Assembly: GCA_035288145.1 (NCBI GenBank)
Contig: DATEAX010000028.1
Span: forward strand, 1 to 52,593
Reading direction: 5' to 3'
From: DATEAX01 sp035288145
GTDB lineage: Bacteria; Patescibacteriota; UBA1384; UBA12157; JAENIV01
DNA length: 52,593 nucleotides
A program made the position numbers and the translations under genes. The notes under the pieces were generated by a model. The model made no database searches. It was not told the origin of the DNA and was given only the letters and a program-made list of their open reading frames with translations. Positions 9,288 through 15,698 of this stretch are shown here, piece after piece (within the stretch, counting starts at the first letter, position 1; each line of letters starts with the position of its first letter).

Positions 9288-10205
9288 TTATACTTTAAGA
9301 TATTTGCGAATAGAAAACATCGAACAGCCAACGCCAATAATGATGCCGACTAAAAACTGAAGCAGGAAAATCCAGGCAAGGTGGCTGGCAAAAAAAGTTT
9401 TCATATTTTCTGTCACCGTTTGCCCCAAATACTGATTAGTCAGCGGGCTTAAAATCGCAAAAACTCCGATGTACATTAAAGCCAAAGCCAAAATACAGGC
9501 AAGTAACCCGTAAAGCGTCCCTTCAACAATAAAAGGCACCCTGATAAACCGGTCTGACGCCCCGACTAAACGCATAATTTCGACCTCATTTTTGCGGGTA
9601 AAAATTGCCAAACGAATGGTATTTAAGATTACCAGAATTGAGACAATGATAAAAATAATCGAAAAAAGCCAGCCCATTTTCTTGATAAAACTGGTAATCG
9701 CCAAGAGTTTATCAATAATAACTTTGTTTTCTTCGTAGGAAATTTTATGAACGATCGGCTGAAAATCGTCCGAGGCAACATAATCGGCGATGTTGTTTAA
9801 ATTTTCCGGGTCGGTTGCCTTTATTGCTAACGACCGCGGCAGAGGATTTTCGCTTGAGGTCACCAGTTCTCGGATGCGCTGATTTTTTTGTCTCTCCTGC
9901 CAAATCTGGAGGGCCTCTTCCTTGGAAATATACTGAACTTCTTTGACATCGGCGCGTGTTGCCAATTTTTCTTGGAGGTCGCTGATTTCTTCGGTGGTGG
10001 CGGAATCCTTAAAATAAACCGTGATATCCATTTTTGCTTTAATCCGGTCGGTGGTTTTGTTAATCACAATTGTCATCACCACAAACATTGAAATAATCAG
10101 CAGGGTTAAAGTCATCACCAAGGTTGAGGCGAGCGACAGCCAGCGATTTCGCCAGAAATTGGTTAAACCCAAATTGGTAATTCTTGAAACTGAAATCCAA
10201 TTCAC
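9288..10205 (-). CDS. ftsX: FtsX, divisome ABC-transporter-like permease
   Basis: Membrane partner of FtsE that transmits ATPase motion to a periplasmic or extracellular peptidoglycan hydrolase. It has an N-terminal transmembrane helix (about 20-45), an extracellular domain (about 50-165), then three helices with the FtsX signature (about 170-300: NTIRLAIFTRKNEVEIMRLVGAS). Start is GTG at 10205. Length 305 is normal. It lies between ftsE and the coiled-coil peptidase gene, the canonical FtsEX-EnvC arrangement. Confidence 0.92.
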   Translation of the reverse strand: MNWISVSRITNLGLTNFWRNRWLSLASTLVMTLTLLIISMFVVMTIVINKTTDRIKAKMDITVYFKDSATTEEISDLQEKLATRADVKEVQYISKEEALQIWQERQKNQRIRELVTSSENPLPRSLAIKATDPENLNNIADYVASDDFQPIVHKISYEENKVIIDKLLAITSFIKKMGWLFSIIFIIVSILVILNTIRLAIFTRKNEVEIMRLVGASDRFIRVPFIVEGTLYGLLACILALALMYIGVFAILSPLTNQYLGQTVTENMKTFFASHLAWIFLLQFLVGIIIGVGCSMFSIRKYLKV

Positions 10206-10222
10206 GTTGCGCTTCGCTTTCT

Positions 10223-10294
10223 ATACGAAATTACGAATTATATTACAAAAATACGAATCCTTTTTGTATTTTAGTATCGTTTCGTATTTCGTAT
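10223..10294. repeat. AT-rich inverted repeat (ATACGAAATTACGAA type)
   Basis: ATACGAAATTACGAA at 10223-10237 is matched by TTCGTATTTCGTAT at 10281-10294, with further pairing inside. It occupies the whole ftsE-ftsX gap, so it would form a hairpin in the ftsEX mRNA. Confidence 0.65.
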
Positions 10295-10299
10295 CAACA

Positions 10300-10980
10300 T
10301 TATATAACATAGCCGCCTTTCATCTGGTCTGAAACCAGCTTGCCGTTCTTTAAAAGTATCACCCGGCGCTTTAAGCGGTCAACAATCGCTTTGTTGTGGG
10401 TGGCTAAAATAACAATCGTCCCGCGGCAATTAATTCGGTCCAATAACTCAATAATTTCCCAGGCATTGACTGGATCCAGATTGCCCGTGGGTTCGTCGGC
10501 AATTAAAATTTTTGGGCTGTGGACGAGCGCCCGGGCAATGCTTACCCGCTGTTTCTCACCCCCTGAAAGTTCATCGGGCAAGTTATCTTTTCTCTTGAGC
10601 ATCCCCACCAGGTCAAGGATACGGGGAACTTTATCTCGGATTTCTTCAGGCAGGGCCTCGCAAACTTCCAGGGCAAAGGCGACGTTTTCGTAGACGGTTT
10701 TTTGGGGTAGAAGCTTAAAGTCCTGAAAGACAACGCCGACTTTCCGCCGAAAATAGGGGAGCTCCGAAGATTTAAGTTGGACGATATTTCGATTGGCAAC
10801 CAGAATTTTTCCCGAAGAGGGCTTTTCTTCACAAATTAAGAGTTTTACCAAAGTTGATTTACCGGCCCCGGACGGCCCGACAATCGAAACAAATTCTCCT
10901 TTTTCAATCCGGAGACTTATCTCACACAACGCCATAATTTTCTCGTTGTAGGCCTTGGTCACCTTGACGAGTTCAATCAA
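10300..10980 (-). CDS. ftsE: FtsE, cell-division ABC ATPase
   Basis: ATPase of the FtsEX complex. Walker A GPSGAGKST, Q-loop VFQDFKLLP, signature LSGGEKQR, Walker B ILIADEPTGNLD and the switch His (LATHN) are all intact. 226 residues, normal length. The start is TTG at 10980: AAAGGAG lies 5 nt upstream and no better start exists. A promoter (10999-11026) lies just upstream, making ftsE the first gene of the ftsE-ftsX-peptidase operon. Confidence 0.95.
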   Translation of the reverse strand: MIELVKVTKAYNEKIMALCEISLRIEKGEFVSIVGPSGAGKSTLVKLLICEEKPSSGKILVANRNIVQLKSSELPYFRRKVGVVFQDFKLLPQKTVYENVAFALEVCEALPEEIRDKVPRILDLVGMLKRKDNLPDELSGGEKQRVSIARALVHSPKILIADEPTGNLDPVNAWEIIELLDRINCRGTIVILATHNKAIVDRLKRRVILLKNGKLVSDQMKGGYVI

Positions 10981-10998
10981 AAAAACTCCTTTGACTCT

Positions 10999-11026
10999 AG
11001 TTTAGCAGAAATTTAGTTTTTTACAA
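10999..11026 (-). promoter_or_regulatory. promoter of ftsE operon
   Basis: Minus strand TTGTAA (11026-11021), 16-nt spacer ending TGC, then TAAACT (11004-10999): a -35/-10 pair with an extended -10 TG. It lies about 19 nt before the ftsE TTG start. Confidence 0.55.
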
Positions 11027-11146
11027 AGCATCAGCACAAATCTTGCTTAAGGCGTGCCAGAAGCAATTCCGGACAAGTAAAGATATAGGATAGTGGGCAA
11101 AAGCCGTAGCCGTTGCACTTCACCGTTCCTTCTCTGATTTTAACAT

Positions 11147-11190
11147 AAAAAAGGGCTCTCCTACTACTCCTTGCGGAGTTTCGGAGAGCT
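11147..11190 (-). terminator. rho-independent terminator
   Basis: Two-step stem (GGAGAGC/GCTCTCC outside; GGAGT/ACTCC with loop TTGC inside) followed on the minus strand by a T tract (complement of 11148-11153). It terminates the gene at 11269-11922. The 11027-11146 stretch beyond it holds nothing I can recognise. Confidence 0.8.
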
Positions 11191-11268
11191 ATCTGAATCG
11201 ACAGCCCCTTCTGAGCAGAAGTGTCAAAGATTCAGAGAGACATAACACAGAGTCATAGTCTCCAAGAA

Positions 11269-11922
11269 TCAGCGAGAGACGACATGGCGGCCGTCGCTCC
11301 ACCTGCCCGGATACGTGACCGGATCGGCCCCGACGTCCCAGCCGCCACCCGAGGCGAGCCAGTAGCAGAAGACCGCCCAAGCAGTGCCTTCAATGTAGAA
11401 GATGTTGGCGCAACCATTAACCAGAAGGTCTCCTTCTTGGCCGCGCCCCTGCTTCTCCATCATCTGCCACATCCGGCCGAACGTCGTCTTAGCTTTCTTG
11501 CCAAGATTGGCCAAGATTGGCCCGTCCACTGAAGGCACGAGCAAGCAACGAATCCGTAGCGTCTCTGCGTTTTTTGCCGGCTCGATACCCGCGCTGTACA
11601 GTAAGGACTGGAGGTTAGGATGAATATAGCCAATGATCACATCGGCCGTCCCCCTGTCTTCCTGTGGTATCACCTTGAAGTAATCCTTGGGGGAGAATTC
11701 CCCGATAGCCGGCAGCTCTATGCTCTTCACAAACTTGAGCAGCCTAGGTGTCTGCGTGGCCGGCTTAGAGCCAACCGTCTTCGGCCATGGGTTCTCCTTG
11801 CGAAGGAATCGCTTGAAAGCATCAAGCCATTCCTTCCCTTTCTCCCCAAAGACTTTCTTAAGAAAGTCTTGCAATAGTCCGGGGAGCTCTCGGACTACTT
11901 CTCTGAGCATATCTTCCGACAT
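11269..11922 (-). CDS. unrecognised single-gene unit with Gly/Trp-rich C-terminus
   Basis: A soluble 217-residue protein with no signal peptide. The N-terminal ~50 residues are helical and charged (LREVVRELPGLLQDFLKKVFGEKGKEW). The middle contains GPILANLGKKAKTTFGRMW. The last ~40 residues are rich in Gly, Trp and Tyr (FCYWLASGGGWDV, PGRWSDGRHVVSR), suggesting a compact binding module. ATG follows a strong AAGGAGGAAGG, and the gene has its own terminator. GC content and translation signals differ from the surrounding core genes. Family not recognised. The tail resembles a surface-variable binding module, but nothing in the window (no reverse transcriptase, no template repeat) supports a diversity-generating system. 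Confidence 0.7.
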   Translation of the reverse strand: MSEDMLREVVRELPGLLQDFLKKVFGEKGKEWLDAFKRFLRKENPWPKTVGSKPATQTPRLLKFVKSIELPAIGEFSPKDYFKVIPQEDRGTADVIIGYIHPNLQSLLYSAGIEPAKNAETLRIRCLLVPSVDGPILANLGKKAKTTFGRMWQMMEKQGRGQEGDLLVNGCANIFYIEGTAWAVFCYWLASGGGWDVGADPVTYPGRWSDGRHVVSR

Positions 11923-12067
11923 GGTCAGCCTTCCTCCTTGCGTTTGTGAGGTACGCCTCCTCCATTAGCTCCTTAGAGCTTAGCCGGTTAGAAACCCATC
12001 TATCTGGCATTTCCAACCACTTAGGCCCCAAGGAGTTTTTTGAAGGTATATAACCAAGGTTCTATGG

Positions 12068-12148
12068 TTCTATTATCCCTTATTTCCGCTCCAGCGTGAA
12101 TAAGGGATAGAACTTCATTATCTTACCATATCCCAACCAAAAAATCAA
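12068..12148. repeat. hairpin repeat A, copy 2 (~81 bp)
   Basis: Eleven-bp stem TATCCCTTATT (12074-12084) / AATAAGGGATA (12099-12109), loop TCCGCTCCAGCGTG. The same distal block as copy 1 (TACCATATCCCAACCA, 12124-12139) lies at the same side and near the same distance. The element overlaps the polX stop codon (12145-12147). Confidence 0.85.
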
Positions 12149-13863
12149 GACCTTTGGCTCCATTTTAAGAGCGAGTTCGCATTAAGGGTATTGATGATAT
12201 CCTCTTTTCCCAACCATCCCCGCCGCGCCACCGCCACCCCGAAGCGCATTAAATCGAAGTGATGGGCCTGGTGGGAATCGGTATTTACGGCAAATTTCAC
12301 GCCAAAAGTTTTCGCCTCTTTGCAAAGAGTGTCTTTAAGGTCTAAGCGATTGGGAAAGGCGGAAATTTCCAAAGCCGTTTGGTGTTTGGCCGCTGCCTTA
12401 AAGACCTTCTGCCAATCAACTTCGTATGGTTCGCGTTGGCCGATAATTCGCCCTGACGGATGACCGATGATATCCACATGGGGATGAGCAACCGCTTTCA
12501 AAAGTCGCTTGGTCATTATCTCCCTGTTTTGATAAAAGCTCGTATGGACTGAAGCGGTGACAATATCGAGCTTTTCCAGCATCCAATCCTTGATATCTAA
12601 ATCGCCGTTGGCTTTAATATTGACTTCAACCGAGGAAAGAATTTTCAACTTTGGGTGGGCTTTTTGAACAGTTTCGATTTCCTTCTGCCTTTTTTCTAAA
12701 GCTCTTTCATCCAAACCGTGAGCCACGCCCAGACCGACGGTGTGGTCGGAAATACAGATATATTGATACTCGAGTTTCTCGGCGATTCGCGCGATTTCCG
12801 AAATCGTCAAATAGCCGTCCGACCAGTTGGAATGGACATGGAGATCACCTTTGATATCTTCAAGCATGATAAGCGTCGGTAAGTTATTTTTTAAGGCGGC
12901 TTCAATTTCCCCTTGATTTTCCCGGAGTTCGGGCGGAATCCAAGCCATTTTTAAAAAACCATAAAAATCTTTTTCCAAGGAAAATTTATATTTTTTTTTG
13001 CCGACATTGGCCCCATGCTCGGATAAACTTTTGTTGATGCTTTGGGCATAAGTTCTTAAAGCGACATTGTGCTCTTTGGAGCCGGTGAAGTGCTGAAGCA
13101 AAGAACCGTATTCCTCTTCTGGAACAATTTCCAAATCAATTTGGGCGCCTCGAGAGTGAATGATGGTTGATTTGGCCGAACCCTTTGCAAGAACTTCTTT
13201 GACGGCCGTCAGCTTAGTAAAGTGGTCAATCACCTTTTCCGATGTAGGCGAAGTGGCGACGATATCGACATCGCCGACGGTCTCTCTCATCCGACGAAGC
13301 GACCCGACGAAATCCACTTTGCCGACTTCGGGAATTTTTTTGAGTTCTGAAACAATTTCTTCGGCAATCGGCAGGGCTTCCGTTAGGAGCATTCTGCCGG
13401 TCATTCTTTTAAGGATTTCAATTCCTCGCAGGATATTGGCCGCGGTTTTTTCTTTAAAAATTTTTTTTGCCTTGCCTTTTTTAATCTTTTGAGCTAAATC
13501 TTCAATGTCCCGGGCCTTAAGTTCGTGAGCAATTATTTGAGCTGTTTTCGGACCAATGCCGGGGATTTGTAAAAATTCGACTTCGGAGACCGGAACATCT
13601 TTTTTGATTTCGTCGAAATATTGAAGCTTGCCGGTTTTTAAGAGTTCTTCAATTTTCTCGGCAATTGACTCGCCCACGCCGGGAATATCGTTAAGGGCTT
13701 TAAGACCGCCTTTTTTATAAACATCAATCATCTCGTCGGCATAATTTTCGATGGTCTCGGACGCCCGCTCGTAAGCAATAATCCGAAATCTATCCCGTTC
13801 GTCTCCGAGTTCTAAAATTTTGGCGATTTGAAAAAGAATTTTTCCGATTTCTTTATTGGTCAT
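12145..13863 (-). CDS. polX: PolX family DNA polymerase with PHP phosphoesterase domain
   Basis: Family X gap-filling polymerase with 3'-5' exonuclease/AP-endonuclease activity for base-excision repair. Order: an 8-kDa-like helical domain and two HhH motifs (about 50-125: LNDIPGVGESIAEKIEEL, QIPGIGPKTAQ); nucleotidyltransferase palm (about 180-310: FVGSLRRMRETVGDVDIVAT with the catalytic DVD, plus QIDLEIV); and a C-terminal PHP domain (about 335-565: GDLHVHSNWSDG, ISDHT, NTDSHQ). All metal ligands look intact. ATG at 13863 is preferred over TTG at 13869. 572 residues, normal length. The last codons overlap repeat A. Confidence 0.93.
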   Translation of the reverse strand: MTNKEIGKILFQIAKILELGDERDRFRIIAYERASETIENYADEMIDVYKKGGLKALNDIPGVGESIAEKIEELLKTGKLQYFDEIKKDVPVSEVEFLQIPGIGPKTAQIIAHELKARDIEDLAQKIKKGKAKKIFKEKTAANILRGIEILKRMTGRMLLTEALPIAEEIVSELKKIPEVGKVDFVGSLRRMRETVGDVDIVATSPTSEKVIDHFTKLTAVKEVLAKGSAKSTIIHSRGAQIDLEIVPEEEYGSLLQHFTGSKEHNVALRTYAQSINKSLSEHGANVGKKKYKFSLEKDFYGFLKMAWIPPELRENQGEIEAALKNNLPTLIMLEDIKGDLHVHSNWSDGYLTISEIARIAEKLEYQYICISDHTVGLGVAHGLDERALEKRQKEIETVQKAHPKLKILSSVEVNIKANGDLDIKDWMLEKLDIVTASVHTSFYQNREIMTKRLLKAVAHPHVDIIGHPSGRIIGQREPYEVDWQKVFKAAAKHQTALEISAFPNRLDLKDTLCKEAKTFGVKFAVNTDSHQAHHFDLMRFGVAVARRGWLGKEDIINTLNANSLLKWSQRS

Positions 13864-13883
13864 GATCAAAATTAACCAATTTT

Positions 13884-13946
13884 TGAATTTTGAATTATGA
13901 ATTATTTTGTATTTAAATTCTTAATTCTTCATTCATAATTTTATAA
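13884..13946. repeat. AT-rich inverted repeat
   Basis: GAATTTTGAATTATGAA-type sequence on the left is matched by CATTCATAATTTTATAATTC on the right. It fills the gap between polX and the GNAT gene and supplies the GNAT stop codon. Confidence 0.5.
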
Positions 13947-14489
13947 TTCTTTATACATTTTAATCGCGTCGGCATATTTTCCCTTACGGTAAAAACCTTT
14001 TGGCAAACGGGCGTATTCCTGAAAACCCAGTTTCCGATAAAGCTCAATCGCGATTGTATTTGTGCCAAACAAATCCAAAATAACAATTTTGATCGCCATT
14101 GCTTTTGCCTGATTTAAGATAAACCCCAAAAGGCGTTTGCCAATGCCGTCACTTCGAAAATCCCGATCAACCATCAAACTTAATGTGCCCACGTGGTCAT
14201 CGCGGGGACCGCCGCGAGCAACGCCGGCGCTGGCGATAATTTTACCTTGATAGGTTGCCCAAATATAAAATCCCCGCTTTTTCTCAATGCTGTCTAAAGC
14301 CGTCTTTATCCAATGTGTCTCCTCAAGAATTGTTTTGGGCCTTCCCGTGAAATTCAAAAAGGTGTCCTCTTCGGTCAGGCGATTAACAAATACTAAAAGA
14401 GCTGTTACCCTCTCCGTTGTGGGTAAATAGATTTCAACCTCTTTGCCGCTTTTGGTTTTGAATTTTTCGAGGGGTTTTTGGTTGAGCAT
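13941..14489 (-). CDS. GNAT family N-acetyltransferase
   Basis: A 182-residue single-domain acetyltransferase. The acetyl-CoA-binding motif A is visible as VDRDFRSDGIGKRLLGFILNQAK (R/Q-x-x-G-x-G/A type), followed by the C-terminal NTIAIELYRKLGFQEYARLPKGF typical of RimI/RimL-like enzymes. The substrate cannot be told from sequence. ATG at 14489 chosen over TTG at 14504. The gene stands alone between AT-rich gaps. Confidence 0.88.
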   Translation of the reverse strand: MLNQKPLEKFKTKSGKEVEIYLPTTERVTALLVFVNRLTEEDTFLNFTGRPKTILEETHWIKTALDSIEKKRGFYIWATYQGKIIASAGVARGGPRDDHVGTLSLMVDRDFRSDGIGKRLLGFILNQAKAMAIKIVILDLFGTNTIAIELYRKLGFQEYARLPKGFYRKGKYADAIKMYKEL

Positions 14490-14567
14490 ATTTGATTTTA
14501 TCAAATTTTAATTTGCCAAACTTGCCTGTTTGGTTCTTGGCAAAATTAAAGTATGCTTTCTTCACGG

Positions 14568-14735
14568 TTATTTTTTAGCCGGTCTTTTGGGAATTCTGTG
14601 TCCCGCGGCGCGAGCTTTGGAAATGGTAATCGCTCTCTCTTGCTGTTCGGCGGCTTTCTTGGTCGGATGCGTTCCCAAAACCCGACCGCTTTCCTTCGAA
14701 AGCAAGACCCACTTTTTGCCGCGTTTTCTAATCAT
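14568..14735 (-). CDS. small basic protein, 55 residues
   Basis: ATG at 14735 preceded by GAAAGGA with good spacing; TAA at 14568-14570. The protein is highly basic (MIRKRGKKWVLLSKESGRVL at the start, HRIPKRPAKK at the end). It contains a segment GRVLGTHPTKKAAEQQERAI like those in short phage or plasmid proteins and stress-type nucleic-acid-binding peptides. Positive charge suggests nucleic-acid binding (inference). Codon use is normal and the frame is clean, so I consider it real despite its size. Confidence 0.7.
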   Translation of the reverse strand: MIRKRGKKWVLLSKESGRVLGTHPTKKAAEQQERAITISKARAAGHRIPKRPAKK

Positions 14736-14755
14736 ATAAAATCCTTTCTTTTATT

Positions 14756-15361
14756 TCACTCAAATTGGAAACTTGTTAAGATTTCATCAAACATCGGCGC
14801 ATATTGGGAATAGTCGGAAAAGCCAATCACCAATTCAAGGGTATAGAAACTATCGCCTTTCAGCGCCGTCACTTGGTCGGTAATTGTTTGATTGCCTGAA
14901 ACAGAATCGAGATATTGCCATCTTCTTTCCTGGGCAGGCAAACCTCCCAAAGTCGCATTCGTTGCCGCGATCTCTTCCGCGTTTCCAACTTCTTGAAACA
15001 AATTAGTCCTGACTGTGTTTAGATATTCGTCAAGCGTCTGACTTTGGGAATTTGGACTGCCGTAAGCGCGAATGGTAATCGCCGGTGAACTTGAAGTCAA
15101 AGTCACCCCGTCGCCGTTTTGCGATTCCTGCTTGGAGAAGGTTTGAGGATATTCTAAAGCAAAACCGTATCTCGAATTTTGATAGGGCACCCGCTGACTC
15201 GTCGCGGACGATTTCGTCTGTGTCGGTGTAGGACTCTGCGATGCGCCGATTTTATAGAGATAGAATAGAGAGAAGCCGCCGATAATCCCGGCGATTAACA
15301 AAACTCCCACGATTACGCCCACGATGATTAAGATTGTTTTCGAACTGTCGTTTTTTGTCAT
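14756..15361 (-). CDS. membrane-anchored PsbP-like extracytoplasmic protein
   Basis: One N-terminal transmembrane helix (about 9-36), a Thr/Ser/Pro/Gln linker, then a domain of about 145 residues beginning YQNSRYGFALEYPQTFSKQE. That opening is typical of the PsbP/MOG1-like fold found in many membrane-anchored bacterial proteins. No catalytic residues are expected; function unknown. 201 residues. It lies 20 nt upstream of the small basic protein gene on the same strand. Confidence 0.7.
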   Translation of the reverse strand: MTKNDSSKTILIIVGVIVGVLLIAGIIGGFSLFYLYKIGASQSPTPTQTKSSATSQRVPYQNSRYGFALEYPQTFSKQESQNGDGVTLTSSSPAITIRAYGSPNSQSQTLDEYLNTVRTNLFQEVGNAEEIAATNATLGGLPAQERRWQYLDSVSGNQTITDQVTALKGDSFYTLELVIGFSDYSQYAPMFDEILTSFQFE

Positions 15362-15380
15362 TTTGTCCTCCTTATGTAGA

Positions 15381-15689
15381 TTATAAACTTTCTTTTAACC
15401 ATTCTTTAACACCACGTGAAATTTTACTTACTGGTATCAATTCCAAAACAAAAGTTTCGTAGCTATGGATTTTCCGAACCTCTTGTTCTACTTTATCAAA
15501 TTTTGATTCATCTGATTCCATTATAAGCATAATTTCTTTAGCATTCTTAATCGTGCTTTTCCAATAGAAAGTTGAGTCAACTGAAAACTTTTTGGCACAA
15601 ACAATTAATCTTTTCTCTAAAAGACATTTAATAATTTTATCCGCTTCTGACTCATTGGCACAGGTTAAAAGAAATATTGCCGGTTTCAT
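15381..15689 (-). CDS. cutA: CutA1 divalent-cation tolerance protein
   Basis: A 102-residue trimeric ferredoxin-like protein of the CutA1 family. Signature: LLEKRLIVCAKKF, FYWKSTIKNAKEIMLIMES, VRKIHSYETFVLELIPV and a C-terminal VKEWLKESL. The usual His-Pro-Tyr-Glu of the family is His-Ser-Tyr-Glu here. Physiological role is uncertain for the whole family (metal tolerance in E. coli). It lies 9 nt downstream of secA and is probably cotranscribed. Confidence 0.92.
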   Translation of the reverse strand: MKPAIFLLTCANESEADKIIKCLLEKRLIVCAKKFSVDSTFYWKSTIKNAKEIMLIMESDESKFDKVEQEVRKIHSYETFVLELIPVSKISRGVKEWLKESL

Positions 15690-15698
15690 TTTATTTTT

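Noticed and set aside
11041..11146. Small structured RNA between ftsE and the orphan gene
   Set aside because: A fragment resembling the signal-recognition-particle RNA loop was considered, but the conserved GGAAG/AGCA tetraloop arrangement and flanking helices are not there.
11269..11922. Possible diversity-generating retroelement target protein
   Set aside because: The Trp/Gly-rich tail is suggestive, but there is no reverse transcriptase gene and no template-like repeat of the 3' end within the window.
11923..12060. 33-codon upstream reading frame (ATGGAGGAGG...) in the leader of the orphan gene
   Set aside because: Too short, overlapping the main gene in another frame and not supported by composition; its GGAGG belongs to the leader itself.
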